In this document: positions 13,526 through 25,466 of the stretch, piece after piece | Position numbering within the stretch: the stretch's first letter is position 1 | Layout: every line of letters starts with the position of its first letter | NCBI GenBank assembly: GCA_009760855.2 | Contig: WPIO01000100.1 | Location: 282,501 to 346,500 of the forward strand | Direction: 5' to 3' | Length of the DNA: 64,000 nucleotides | Source: Cristatella mucedo | Taxonomy: Eukaryota; Bryozoa; Phylactolaemata; Cristatellidae | Notes under the pieces: generated by a model | What the model was told of the DNA's origin: nothing | Databases searched by the model: none | Seen by the model: the letters and a program-made list of their open reading frames with translations, nothing else | Program-made: the position numbers and the translations under genes

Positions 13526-13809
13526 GTACGTACTCGTTACGCTAACCACAAGTTGATGCATTGAAAAAGCCAAAAGTATTGAATGTTAAAAAGCAGCCAA
13601 ATCGTCATGCTGCTCAAGGTGACGAGGCCACCTCGAGATCCGACCCCTTCTTATGGTTAAACTGTGTGATGACGACTGAGCCGATGGAGTGGCAATGGGG
13701 TGTGGCTCGTCGGGAGCCGCTAATAGAGAAGGAAGATCCGTAGCGCCACATCCAACTTCAGCAGCTGTCTGGCTGTCTCTCTGGCTGACAGTTCCGCAAA
13801 TTTCCATTC

Positions 13810-14066
13810 GATAATAATAATAGTACATTTGATAAAGTGCCCTCAGAGAACCCAATCTCTATCTGGGCGCTTTGCGATTGCTGCAAAGAAAGCGCGATCA
13901 AATGGTTAGTGACGGTATACTCGATAAACAAGAAGAATAACATGGTTAGGGGTGACATGCACACGGTCAGCATGCAAGCGTGGTTAGTGGCAGCATGCAT
14001 CACTGTCAGCACGCATACGCACATAAAGGACGAATCACAGAGACCCACTAAATGCTGTGATAAATA
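13810..14066 (-). mobile_element. LINE-A 3' UTR fragment
   Basis: ATT tail, stem-loop, then the whole LINE-A 3' UTR (GGTTAGGGGTGACATGCAC, AGGACGAATCACAGAGACC) up to the end of the ORF (GACCCACTAAATGCTGT). Confidence 0.85.
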
Positions 14067-14419
14067 GATGCCATAAGATGGCATATAGATACATAGATGC
14101 CAATAGATGTCATAAATAGATGTAATAGCAATGGATCGACTGCAGTAAGCATACCATTGATGAATATTGAAGGTTTCGAGATTGAGCTGTTGGTCGTGGC
14201 GTGCTGTCTTGAACTGAAAGGTAGAGAGACCCATTTCTCAACTGCCCGGTTGATGGCTGATTTCAATCTCACCTGATCACTTGTGAGCTAGGTAATCTCA
14301 GCTGGTAAGAGCTTGATGAGTTTTGGTGGCTGGCGATTTAAGCTGCGATCCACTTCTTACCTGCACTGAAAAACACCTTTTCGCCAGAAACTGGTTTCCA
14401 TTTTCCAAAAGCATGAATG

Positions 14420-15087
14420 GTTTCTTCCTGGGTCGTCACTGCAACTCTGCCTAGAAGCCAATAACCGGCGAAAAAACTGCGGGTGCTGCAGTAAGCAACC
14501 CGCTGCTGATGAATTTGGCAGCAAGGTTTTCACCCAATCCTAGAAGTTCAGCTATATGTCGCCTTAGCGGAAGGATGGCTCCTAGGCGATCATCAATGGA
14601 AGCAGAGAAAAGTCTAACTCTGACCCACATGGCTCCCCATCGCTTGACTACTTCATGCCTAGCTAAACTGCTGCACCAGTTTCAGCCTCCTCGTGTCCCC
14701 AGGTCCTCCGTGGATAATCAACCAGCTGTTCATTCTTTTAAGACTGTTTGCTAATGATTAGTTTGCTCTGCAGTAGCTAGACTGAGGAAATCACTTCCGA
14801 AATTCTTGCGCGACGACATTCTATTTGCAGTTTCCTACTATGGCACATCGTTGGAAGCCGTCCAACGTTGCTGTTTCTAAACAACTCACGTTCTCAACTT
14901 CCCTCCTGACTCAGCTATGCTTTTTATTTTTTCATTTTAGCATGCGACCAAGTACGCTGTCTACAGAATGCACACATAACGCCACCTAGGCTTTCAGTGC
15001 ACTACAGAAAACTCTCCTGCGTTCAACCAACTTACACGGTGTGGCTTAGTGGAGTTTCAGACAAAGATGCATAGCATTACATTATGC
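14420..15087 (+). mobile_element. LINE-B 3' fragment, degenerate
   Basis: Frame-broken translation matches the C-terminal RT region of the 38868-40372 copy: an LLAGLP-like piece, MNxAAR, LTLTH, LAKLLHQFQP and VDNQ. The 3' UTR follows (ACTCTCCTGCG, TGGAGTTTCAGAC) and ends ATTACATTA at about 15087. Confidence 0.8.
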
Positions 15088-17204
15088 AACTAACGAACCA
15101 AATCCGTCCTCGATGCTTAAGTTTCTCAGGGTGCGCAGGACTACACTGGGAGGTTTTTAGATACCGCATGTTGCTCAGAGGATAACACGATTTTTAGTTA
15201 GTAACATGTACAGCCTTACGCGAAACAAAGTCTCAAACTGAATATAAGTGAACTGTGGGCCATTTTTAATCGCCATTCTTCGGAGAATTCAAAATTTGCG
15301 AATATAGCTTCAAAGGCTTGCATGACTTCTCTGTGAGCTCAGCATTGCAGAAAGTTTGTCTGCAGCGATCAATTTCTTGGAATAATCGACAGTTAGTTCA
15401 TATAACTTCTACCGAGGTGGTGCAGGTCAACTGCCAGCTTCTGCTTTGGGTATTTCGAGATTGCAAGCAACGCGGAGGTCGTAGGCAGGTTTTTTGGTCC
15501 CATTTCCTCGAAATTTTCTGAGAGCCGCCACCAAGTCCTCGATGTAGTACCCGTAACTTTACTAGTAGATTGGAGCTGTGGCCAGCATGCTGGTTTTGAC
15601 AATACCAAACGCGGCCTTCATGCGAGTGCTGCACGGCCTGCTGGCTAAATGACCGAGGGGTGACAACCTGTTCGCCTTTGAAGATCAGGCTAGTACGGGT
15701 CGAGAAATGATTGCCGAACTGCCCAGTGCCGGCATCGAATGAGCGGCAGCCTGCTGCTGCCGACGGCTGTCTTGCCTTTGCATCGCAGGGTATGCGAGCC
15801 GGACTTGAGGTGACGCCGGCCGGCGGTTCGTTCGCCTCTCGGTGATCGGCTTCTCGTCGATCGTTGGGGGGTTTGGTGAATCGCAACTGCAATCTTTTCC
15901 TACCGATTTGTTCTTTCGCCAGCCCCTCGTAGTTCATGCGCGCGGGCGCTTAGGTGCGGCCTCCTCGCTGGGTACGAGATCTCTGAAAGGAAAAGCTCCC
16001 TGCCCCGTGCTTATTGACTACGGTGAAATGACAGTGCAGTGCAGTGCAGTGAAGTGTCATCCGCTGCAAACCTAACCGGTCTGAGCTCTGAGCCATGGCC
16101 CTCTTGAAGATGCATTACGTAGCGGTCGGCGATCGGTGATCGCTTTCAACTGCGCGGCCCCGCCCCGCCCCGCCCCGCCCCCCCCCCCCCCCCCGCCCCG
16201 CCCCGCCCCGCCCCGCCCTGAAGGCTCGCTCGCGCCAATCCCCCGCGGGGCCAAACTGAGCGGCCACGGTCTCGTCTTTCTATTTTGGCTTAGCGTAGCT
16301 GAGCTGGGGTCAAAGTTTGAGCAGCGCGTGAGCGCGACAAGCGTCTTGCATCGACACTGAGTTCATGCTGCGAGGCTACGAGGCGTCCAGCGGTACGAGC
16401 GCGATAGGCTACTTCGAGTTACGTAGAATCAGCAGTGGAGCGTTAAAAACAAGGCTTTCAATGTCGTCGAATATTTTTTGCATGGCTCGTGTCCCAGCGC
16501 GACGGGGTCTCTGCTCGTGCTAGGAGTCTTAAAGGGTGTGTACACTTCAGCTAAGTCAAGGAAAAATTTTGGTCAAGTAATTAGCCATCCCGAGCAGCCG
16601 CAAGACTTATGCGTTTGAGAGAGGCATGTCAAATCTGTGATGACCTCCTTGGCGGGGTCTACACACAGGCACCCGGCAGATAAGACATCGCCAAAATAGG
16701 GAATCTCTGTCTAGCTGAGCAGACGCATTTCTGCTTTTCTGACTCAGTTTAATCGCATAGCATTTTACCAAAGCCTGCCGCTTTCGGCACATTTCATTGT
16801 CCTCATTTGCGGACCCGCTCGCTTGCGCAGAGATGCGTCCATGTACGCACGAACCCCGGGATCCGTCCACCGCCAGACTCGCAATAGTTCTAAGAAAACT
16901 CAGCGGCGAAGGCGATACAGAATGGCAAGCCCAAAAAAACGATGCATTCCGCAAAGTTTGGTAATCGTCGTTTGAAAACTACTCGCCTTAGAGGGCCACC
17001 GCCTTCATGGTCCCGGATGTCACGCGTTCAGCGAACCGAAGGAAAGTGAAAGGAGCCAGCGTAGGTAGCAAAGCTCTCCTCCGGCGTTTGAAGCTGGTAA
17101 CGTTCGACGCGCATGACTACATCACATTAGTGCCCTTGGAAATTATAAACAAATGCAAACGCAGAGCTTTTCTTTTGCCAGGCTTCGCATCTAATGTCAC
17201 CATG
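15088..17204. other. Unassigned DNA with a C/CCCCG tract
   Basis: 16157-16219 is (CCCCG)n split by a run of about 18 C. A 179-codon minus-strand frame at 15398-15937 has no recognisable domain, and I do not call it a gene. Confidence 0.45.
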
Positions 17205-17332
17205 ATGTGACCCAGGGGTAGGAGGCTGGCCTTTAACGACCAAAGTTGTAGGTTCTAGCCCTGCGGCAAATGTACAGCGCAATGATTGAGATTAAGTTAT
17301 GCTATGGCTCTCGACAACTGTATTATTTTATA
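17205..17332 (+). mobile_element. SINE-1 variant
   Basis: The head CCCAGGGGTAGGAGGCTGG and B box GGTTCTAGCCC (17251-17261) match the 10426 variant. The tail TGTACAGCGCAATGATTGAG is a decayed form of the shared stem-loop. Confidence 0.65.
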
Positions 17333-18519
17333 TTTGTATGTAATGCAATTGCACTACCCAGTCTGAGGGCTCGCTGACTTACATAAGCATCCTACCCGTC
17401 TTCACTAAGGTGCATCCAAGCGGTTATCAAGCCGGTCCGAGCACTTGGCCGCTAAAACGACCGACACCGAGGCATCTCGGTGCCGCCTAAGTTAGTAGTC
17501 GCCGGACAGGTGCCTCGGCCGATTGAAGACGTTTGGAACGGATTAAAAGTGGCATAGCGTAGTGTAGAGCAACAGGTCCCGGTCCATGATTGTGTCTCTG
17601 ACTCACTGTGACGCTCGAGATCCGACAATGGATGCTGCTGGCGCGTATTCGCTTGCAAGAGTGAATTTCAGGATCCCCTGTCGTTGTTTATTCCGTGCAG
17701 AGAAGGCATCTTGACCTCGTAATGGCAGAGGTGTGCCGCGATACACAGGGAGTTTGATCTTCGTCGGCTAGGCTGCACCGTTGCGAAATAATATTATTAT
17801 ACTTAAATATTTTAATTCAGGAGCCACCAATAATCATTCTGCCATAATAAAGAATAATTTAGCACATCAGCTTTTTCCTAGCGGCCGCTCACAAATTATT
17901 TGCTCGCTAACAGGTCATGACCCCAGCAATGACAGTTGATGACCCCAGCTAGACTGGTTGTGGATGATTTAGCGAATACGGCAGGATTGTCTCGCAAGAT
18001 GCTTGGATAGGCAGGAGCAACCACCAACGGTATTTATCATCCGTTCATTTTTTTAGAACTCGATTCTCTTTTGTCAGGCGCCGGCTAATGGATAAGCTGA
18101 AGGCATTGGAGACTGGCAGCTACGTCCCCATCTGCCATTTCGACGGTCGAGCAGCCAGCAGTAACGTGGATTTGGTTATGGGTGGCTATGATGCTGTCGG
18201 GTAAATGGTGGCCCGGAATTCCGCGATAGAGAGATTAGCCTTTTCGATGAGCATTTGGGCTTGCATTTTTCAAATGGAGTCAGTTCGCACCTGATACTAA
18301 AAAACTCTGCTATTTTGAAGTTTTGTTACTCAGCATAACACCGAACCGTCATTAAATATATCGCCCGAAACCGGCTAAAGACTTTGCATACAATATCCTA
18401 TGAGATTAGGCATTGCAGCTTGAAGAGACTGGCGACGTAAATTTAACTTGGTGAAGTTGCGAAGTTGACACGCGGTTACGCGATTATGCAGCCAGAATAT
18501 CCCTGTGCCGTATAAAGTC
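17333..18519. other. Unassigned DNA with a faint LINE-A tail relic
   Basis: 18043-18088 (minus) reads AGAACTCGATTCTC...GTCAGGCGCC, a weak match to the LINE-A stem-loop. Nothing else recognised. Confidence 0.4.
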
Positions 18520-19376
18520 TCAGCTTCAAAAACGTATATTAGGGACTGTCTACCGCGGAGGCTTTCAAAGAATCTTACTTGCTCCCTGGTTCTGTGCAGG
18601 TTAGACTACTGAGATTCCGTTTTGGCTGGGCTACCGAAAAAAGCCACCAAGTCTCAGCAGTTTAGGTGATGAATACGGCTGCATGGCTAGAGAAAAAAAT
18701 CTAATGGGTAAAATCACATGTCCCCTTTGCTGAAAGAGCTGCGATGGCCTCTCGATCGATCGACGGGTGCAGAGCGAACTTGCTATTTTGACTCACGAAG
18801 TCCGATATGGCTTAGCTCCTTCATGCCTAGCTGAACTGCTGCACCGGTTTAAGCCTCCTCGTGCCCTCAGGTCTCTACGGACGATCGATATGGACGATCG
18901 ATATGGACGATCGATACGGACGATCGATATGGACGATCGATATGGACGATCGATACGGACGATCGATATGGACGATCGATCGGCCGCTTCTTCCTAAGCT
19001 TAAAAAGGTCGCTGGCGACTGGCGAGGTGCTCGCTCTGCAGGTCGTAGACTGTGGAACTCGCATCCACGATTCTCGTGTAACGACATCGATGGACAATCG
19101 ATGGACAATCATCTATCCTCATATACGGGCCAATGTGGAACGTCTATTCCAGTCGTTCAGAGCTGCTATTTCTACGATACTCACTCAACTGCCTCAACTT
19201 CCTCAACTGCCCTCCTGACTCAGCCATGCTTCTTACTTTCTTATTGAGAAGAATCATGTTGGCTAGCGCATGTGCACGGAACGTCGCCTAGTCTTTGGGT
19301 GTGCTATTGAAAATTGTCCAGCGTAACGCCTACTCAGTCCTTGTGGCTATGTGGAGCTACAGGCGGGATACATTAG
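18520..19376 (+). mobile_element. LINE-B fragment carrying a minisatellite
   Basis: Degenerate LINE-B from the CNSLLAG-equivalent region through LTHEVRYGLAPS and LAELLHRF, then the C-terminus and the 3' UTR ending GCGGGATACATTA. The ORF is interrupted by the 13-bp tandem array at 18879-18980. Confidence 0.82.
18879..18980. repeat. 13-bp tandem repeat, about 7.8 copies
   Basis: The unit GGACGATCGATAT (or ...TAC) starts at 18879, 18892, 18905, 18918, 18931, 18944, 18957 and 18970. It sits where other LINE-B copies read GTGGATAATCAA, so it grew inside the retrotransposon ORF. Three units make 39 bp, so the frame stays open with a Thr-Ile-Asp-Met-Asp-Asp-Arg pattern. Confidence 0.95.
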
Positions 19377-20318
19377 TCGAAATATAAAGAAGCTCTTGAA
19401 ATAGCCAAACTTTAACTTGAATCTTATAATGTTAAGTATGGCCCGGTATTATCGAAATGCTACGGTGACACTCTTTGGATCGGAAGCATCGTCACAACTA
19501 AGGAGCAATTTTTGCAAATTTTGCCTACCTTGGTAGCTTGGTACCTTTCATTTTCGCCATGAAATTTCGTTTCACTAAAAGCTGCATCCGTAGGTGCAGA
19601 AGGCAGGGCACCCTTCGTTGAAAGAGATATGCTTGCCTAGAAGAAGATCGGCTATTTTAGCAGCAATCGGCAATTCGGCAAAATACCTCCGAGCCTATGT
19701 GATTAACGCTGTGTAACTGAAATCCAATTAGGCGAATATTGTATTCGTGATTGAGACTCAGCGTGAGCGGAACAGTGAAAATAGCTGCACTTGCTACCCA
19801 TATTTTCCATGAAGTTGAATAGTATTCGGGTCGTCTGTGACGTCACTGCACATGTCGCCGGCAGTTCTACATGCTCCAAGTCAAACCAAGTGCTGTTTGA
19901 GTCTTGGTGCGAGTTTCCAGATTAGTAAATGGACTATTTAGAGCAAAATATTGAGCATCTGATTTGTGTAGGCACTTGCATATTTACGAGAATATGGCTT
20001 AAGACAAGGGTTGCGGTAATTTGGTCTCGATAGTAGAAGAAACGAGTACTTAAAAATCTTAAAATAAAACTGTTTGCAAATCAGCAGTTTTAATAAAAAG
20101 AATGATACTAATAAGTCATATGTATACCGCTAAGAAAGTCAAATATTATATTACAGGCGCATTTAACCTACCTGCAAAGGAAAGCAAATGGAATACAAAG
20201 GAAGCAATAGCCAAGGGTTAACGATCTGCAAGTTATAATACTTTGACACGTAATTCGCAATGTCATCAAGCATAACATTGTTAGATGGGATAAATGGGAC
20301 TGCACAGGATCAACAGGG
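19377..20318. other. Unassigned AT-richer DNA
   Basis: No gene or repeat recognised. Confidence 0.45.
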
Positions 20319-20493
20319 TGAGCCATGATGGTACACTGGGTAAGGTGGTTGCATTTCACGACCCCGGTTCCGAAGTCGTGGGTTCGAATCCTGCAGTGGA
20401 CGATCCTTTATTACCGCTGCAAGTGGTGGTGATAGCCGTAAAGGCTCTTCTGTCGCTATACAAAAGAGGCTGTTAAATCAGCTAGTATTTTTT
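20319..20493 (+). mobile_element. SINE-2, near full length
   Basis: The head starts GAGCCATGATGGTACACTGG, with B box GGGTTCGAATCC (about 20381-20392), body GATAGCCGTAAAGGCTC and GTCGCTATACAAAAGAGGC, and 3' end GTTAAATCAGCTAGTATTT. It is followed directly by an inverted LINE-A fragment. Confidence 0.88.
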
Positions 20494-20497
20494 GTAG

Positions 20498-20990
20498 ACA
20501 TGGTTAGTAGCAGCAGGCACAGTGTCAGCACGTATAAGCAAACAAAGAACGAATCATAAGGACCCACTATATAATGTACTAAACTGGTGTTTTTGAAGCT
20601 TCTTTTTAAATGTCGTCCTGTCAGGAGATGTCGTGATGTCAGTCGAGTCAGTTTCAGGATCTGGGAGCATACGAACTAAAGGCAAAGTCTCCAAAGGATT
20701 TTAGGTTTGTACAAAGTATGGCTAAACAATTTGAGCCAGAACAGTGGGTGGTACGGTGCTGGGCCCAGTGGGGAGTGGTCATGATATTTAGGCTGAAGCC
20801 AGAGAATGAAGGGACCAAAAAGTGAGTAACAGAAACTTGATGTTTGGGAGCCAGTCGAGGTCCGTGAGAAATGGTGGGATATGGCAGCTGCGACGCTCGC
20901 GACAGACAAGCCAGCTGCAGAGCTTGGCACCAACTGTAAGTGCCTGATTGCACAAGCCGGTAGATCAGCTAGCAGCGAGTTACAGAAATA
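20498..20990 (-). mobile_element. LINE-A 3' ORF/UTR fragment
   Basis: 3' UTR without the terminal stem-loop, then the C-terminal RT region in broken frames on the minus strand. The terminal hairpin was probably lost when SINE-2 joined here. Confidence 0.78.
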
Positions 20991-21349
20991 ATACTAAACC
21001 TCCGGCTTGCTTGATTAGGTAGATTCCTATTGCTGAAATCTGCGGTCTTCTGCGGTTTCCGAATTATGACAACTACAAAACGTTTTTCCATAATCTATGA
21101 TAAGGCGGTATAAAAGCCTAATTCATGCGATAGGCAGTTGGTTGCCATCTTGACCTTGAGTCAGGTAGCTGAGAGGTTCGCTGGGCGTCATGGGAGTCGT
21201 ACGCAGTGGCTGATGCTGAAAGCCAGGACTCACCATAACTGTCTAATAGACGTATCTACGCAATGGTTATAGACTTTTTATCTCAAGGTATGGTTGCTCT
21301 TCAATGCTTCCGTATTCTGCTACTGTCAACATGCATTTATGCATTGGCG

Positions 21350-22710
21350 ATAATAATAATAACAATAATACACTTGATGAAGCACCTTCACAGAACTCAA
21401 TCTCTTTCTAGGCGCTTTACATATGCTGCCAAGGGAAACACAATTGAATGGTGAGTGGAATCATGCTTGATAAACAACATGAACAGCACGGTTAGAGATG
21501 ACAGGCACAGGGTCCGCTGGCAAATGTGGTCAGTGGCTGCATGCACAGTGTCAGCACGTATAAGCACATAAAGAACGAATCACTGGGATCCACTAAATGC
21601 TGACCTAAATAGGTGCGTTTTTAAGTTCCTTTTAAATGTGGTCAAGTCAAGGGATGTTGTGACAAAAGTCGGGAGTGAGTTCCAGGCATTGGGAGCATAC
21701 GAACTAAATGCACAGTCTCCAAATGATTTGAGGTTTGTAAGAGGTACCGGTAAACTGTTAGGTTCCGAAAAGCGGGTGGACGATGCTTGGCCTGCTGGGG
21801 GAGTAGATCTGAGAAATAGGCTGGAGCCATAGAATGAAGAGACCTAAAAGTGAGCGACAAAACCTTGAAGTCAATCCGTCGCTTGACTGGTAGCCAGTGC
21901 AGGTCGGCGAGAAGTGGAGTAATGTGGCAACTGCGACGCTCACGACAGACAAGCCTAGCTGCAGAGCTGCAAGTGCTTGATTGCACATGCCGGTAGGCCA
22001 GCAAGCAGTGAGTTACAGAAGTGAAGACGGGATGTCACAAATGCATGGACCAACTTAGATGTGATATCCTTATCTAAACAATCCCGAATGTTAGCAATGT
22101 TATGTATCTGAAAGTAGGCAGACTTGATTGTGGAGCTGATATGGTCGTCTACGGAAAGGTCACTTTGGAACATGACACCTATATTTCGTGCAGATTAAAC
22201 AGAAGATGTGCTGGCAGAGCCGATTTTGATCGTTAGCCTTTCCAATTTCTAAATCGCACTTGGTTTTCCCATAACTAGTAATAAGTTAGTTTTATCATTA
22301 TTTAATTAAGGAAAATTTGCTGTCATCCATGTGCGGACGTCATCCATACATGCAGAAAGTGAGTTGAGAGGATTTGAGGTGCTCGAAGGCTGGGAGGGAT
22401 CAAAGCAAAGGTACAACTGAGTGTCATCCGCATAGAAGTTAAAGCCTAGATTGTGCTTGGCAATCACATCGGCAAGAGGGAGAGTATAAACCGTGAAGAG
22501 AACCGGACCTAGCACGGAGCCCTGAGCTAACCCATACTGCAGAGGTACTTCAGATGATCTTTGTCCATTGATCTTTTTAACTCCGAGGATCTTCGTCCAT
22601 TCACGTCAATAACTCTGGAGTCTCCCACTGAGATAGGACCTGAACCATTTCAGGGCAGTGCCAGTGATGCTCAGGCGATATGAGAGGCGCTCTAGAAGAA
22701 CTTGGCGATG
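21350..22710 (-). mobile_element. LINE-A, 1.36 kb, with RT palm region
   Basis: Reads on the minus strand from the motif A/LLERL boundary (22710), through GSVLGPVLFTVYTLPL-like and FYADDTQLYL motifs (near 22430), LNDDKTN-like and LxxDLSxDDHIS regions, the C-terminus, the 3' UTR, the stem-loop and the ATT tail (21350-21370). Several stops and frameshifts make it a dead 5'-truncated copy. The YADD quartet is the reverse transcriptase catalytic motif. Confidence 0.88.
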
Positions 22711-23652
22711 CACCTACAGTTTGCTATTTGTGCTCCGAGAGTTCAGAGGCTTCAGCTGTGCTCCGACGCTCGAGGCTATGTGTCACCTGTCGACAAGAAC
22801 TTGTGCCGTAACGGGCATTGCGTTTGTAGCCTAAGGGCATTGTTGCAAAAGCTGCTGTAGTGCGTTTGCAATAATATAAATCGTTTTCCGACCCTATTGC
22901 AAACCTCATTTATGCTCACCGGTGGATGATAATATGAACCAACAATGATTTGTCGGAAGAGACTGGAAGCAACAGTAAACAGGGCAGATACGATGCGAGC
23001 GTGTTGCATGCATATCGGTTGCGTGGGGTATCCTATTCGACCCTCACTGACCTTGACCATGACTGACACTGACCTAGTGCTTACCTTGTCCGGCGACGGC
23101 CGAGCCACGTTGAGCTGGCCTGCCACTTACTTAGCTCCGCAACGATCAAGTTATGGTCCCAAGAAGTTCTTATTCAGTACAGCGCCACTAGTCCAGCTTA
23201 ATACGATGAGTAGCGGCAACATTCACTCAGACTCCAACGACCGCCATTATCTGCGAATATCATTCACACCACTGGAATACCTCTATGGTAATATTCGGAG
23301 AACTGATCTCTCAAGCTCGTCCTAACGGTTATTATTACTATTAACCTATTATATATAATATTAAGTAATGATTAGTGTGGATTTTGGCAAGTTATCAAGC
23401 GACATTTGAGGATACAACCTGAAGTCTTCGCCCTAGCAAACAAAACGCTCGTTTCAAGAATTTTTAAATCGAAATGCAGCATTTAGACGGTTGCTTAGCG
23501 CCGGCAAGCTGGTCGTCGCTGGTTTGACGACCGTCCGATTTGGGCAGCCTCCAGAGTACCACTTAACGGCGACTGCAATGGCTAGCTAAAGACCCTATAA
23601 ACTACGCGGGTTCTCTTCAGGTTATTCAACCCCAGCTCCGTTAATAATCGTC
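22711..23652. other. Unassigned DNA
   Basis: No conserved domain. Open frames up to 126 codons on both strands overlap one another and look random. Confidence 0.4.
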
Positions 23653-23742
23653 GATCGTGCTTCCTTTGCCGTAAATGTAAAACGCCTAAAAAGAGATTGA
23701 GTTCTCTGAAGACGCTGTATCAACTGTATTATTATTATTATC
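23653..23742 (+). mobile_element. LINE-A tail fragment
   Basis: CTTTGCCGTAAATGTAAAAC, GAGATTGAGTTCTCTG, then (TTA)n and a (TA)n run to about 23762. The outer stem is partly decayed (ACGCC versus GACGCT). Confidence 0.75.
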
Positions 23743-24426
23743 AATATATATATATATATATAATGATAACATAATAAATAGTAATCACAACAATATTTAT
23801 AATCAAAATAATATAGGCGCATTCTTGCAGCTCCCTAGGAGAACTTTTCTTGGCACGCTTTCTGGTCGATTGGTTCTTAAATCATTGAGATAGGTAGCGC
23901 TTTAACTTTACTAAAGAGCCTGCAACGGAATTATAGCCGTGTAGTTTTAAAAATTTCAAGCCCCCCCCCAATGAATAAAGGACAGTGAGGACGCTAAGGA
24001 GGACAGTACAGCTAAGGAGAATACACGTATATTTCGAACCTAACATTCAAGACGCTAACCACCAGCTGCTTCACTCCGAGCTCAAATAGCGCAGCAGCAG
24101 CAGCATCATCAGCCTCTACGCGCGCTCTGGCTCTGAAAGGGCAACAAATTTAGCAACAAATTCTTTTTTATTCGAGTTCGCTTCTCTGCGGTCTCTGCTC
24201 TGCGGGTCGTAAACTACTGCTACAGTTGCTATGCAATTAAGTCTGCAGAAGTAAGGACATCTGCAGACTTATTTTCGCACTTACTTTTTGATGGCTATTC
24301 GCTGCTACTTATTTGCTACAATGTCTTCAACTTCCGCAGGATGATTTCAGGTTTCTCACCTCCCCTTTGTTGCCAGAGATGAAAACGACTGGCTATTATT
24401 TAAGCCTGTATATATAATGAAAGTAA

Positions 24427-24618
24427 GGTTAGCGGATTTACCAGCCTCATTTATATAAGCTGATTTACCAGCCTCATTTACACAGGGACAGAATAGCCTT
24501 AATGGCTACCACCGCTGCTTGCAGTGGGGATTACTGGACTGCTCACTACAGGACTCAAACCCACGACCTGGGCCGTGAAGAGTGAGCACCTTAACTCCTG
24601 GGCGATTACCCAGGATAC
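24427..24618 (-). mobile_element. SINE-2 variant with duplicated 3' end
   Basis: On the minus strand: head CGCCCAGGAGTTAAGGTGC, then GTGGGTTTGAGTCCTG (B box), then body GGTAGCCATTAAGGCTATTC. The 3' segment GCTGATTTACCAGCCTCATT (plus sense) occurs twice in tandem at about 24434-24479, a local 27-bp duplication. The head matches 27958 rather than 20319. Confidence 0.75.
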
Positions 24619-24698
24619 ATGCACGCACGCACACACACACGCACACACACACAGACACACACAAACAGACACACACACACACACACAAACAGACACAT
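24619..24698. repeat. (CA)n microsatellite
   Basis: CA dinucleotides with GCAC and CAGA/CAAA interruptions, followed by ATAT repeats to about 24740. Confidence 0.95.
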
Positions 24699-25344
24699 AT
24701 ATATATATTTATACTTACAGACAGATATACATATATGCATACATACACAGGTACGTTTTACATGTAATTATGTAGCTCTATTTGAAACTCTCCATTGCTA
24801 CATAGATGACGTGGATGAAATGCTTGACAGTCTTCTATAACGTGCTAATAGCCTCAAACACGTTTGGCGCATCTGCGATAGCCAGCAGACTTAATCCGAC
24901 TCAACAAAGAAAGTCTTAATTCACGCTTAATTCAGGTAGAAAGAGAGTGGCCTCAAAGTAGCAACGACTGGTAGTTGTCTACCGCAGGTGAAAAAAATAG
25001 CATCGCACGATGATGTTGCTTGAGTTTTACTACCTGCGACCCGGGTCTTACGCCGCGGCTTCGGTCGCCGATTAAGCGTCAGAAATGAGCAGCGAATTTA
25101 CTGTGCCCGAGAGCACCTGGGGGGGGGGGCGGGCGCGGGACGGGCACGACCTGGGGGGGGGGGGGGGGGGTGCACGTGACTGGGCTGTACTGACGGTGCG
25201 GTTGCTCACTTACACGAGTTATGAAGGAGGTTAGACGTGGCTAGTGTAGGCTGACGCTCAGACGGCAAGCACGCGACGGTACACGAGCGAGGAAAGCGCA
25301 GACACCGAGGAAAGCGCTTCAACGCTCGCGTATTCCGCTACTGC
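24699..25344. other. Unassigned DNA with two G tracts
   Basis: 25119-25171 holds G runs of about 9 and 18 separated by GGGCGCGGGACGGG-like sequence, a strong candidate for a G-quadruplex. No gene seen. Confidence 0.5.
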
Positions 25345-25466
25345 GCGACCTCGCCCCGGGGACCAAGGTCGGGGCGAGGTCGCGGGCTCGAGCCCCGAGG
25401 CGTGTGTGAAGCGCCTGAATAGTGATTAAGTTCTCTTGGGGCGCTATACAAATGAATTACATATAC
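25345..25466 (+). mobile_element. SINE-1, head-truncated, with palindromic start
   Basis: B-box region GGGCTCGAGCCCC, then GAAGCGCCTGAATAGTG and TTGGGGCGCTATACAAATG, the shared tail. The first 39 bp form a perfect inverted repeat: 25345-25357 pairs with 25371-25383. Confidence 0.8.

Noticed and set aside
15398-15937. 179-codon minus-strand open frame
   Set aside because: No recognised domain, no exon borders, mixed composition; not supported as a gene.
18879-19112. Repeat peptides TIDMDDRYGRSI-like as a structured protein
   Set aside because: They arise from the 13-bp minisatellite within a dead LINE-B ORF.
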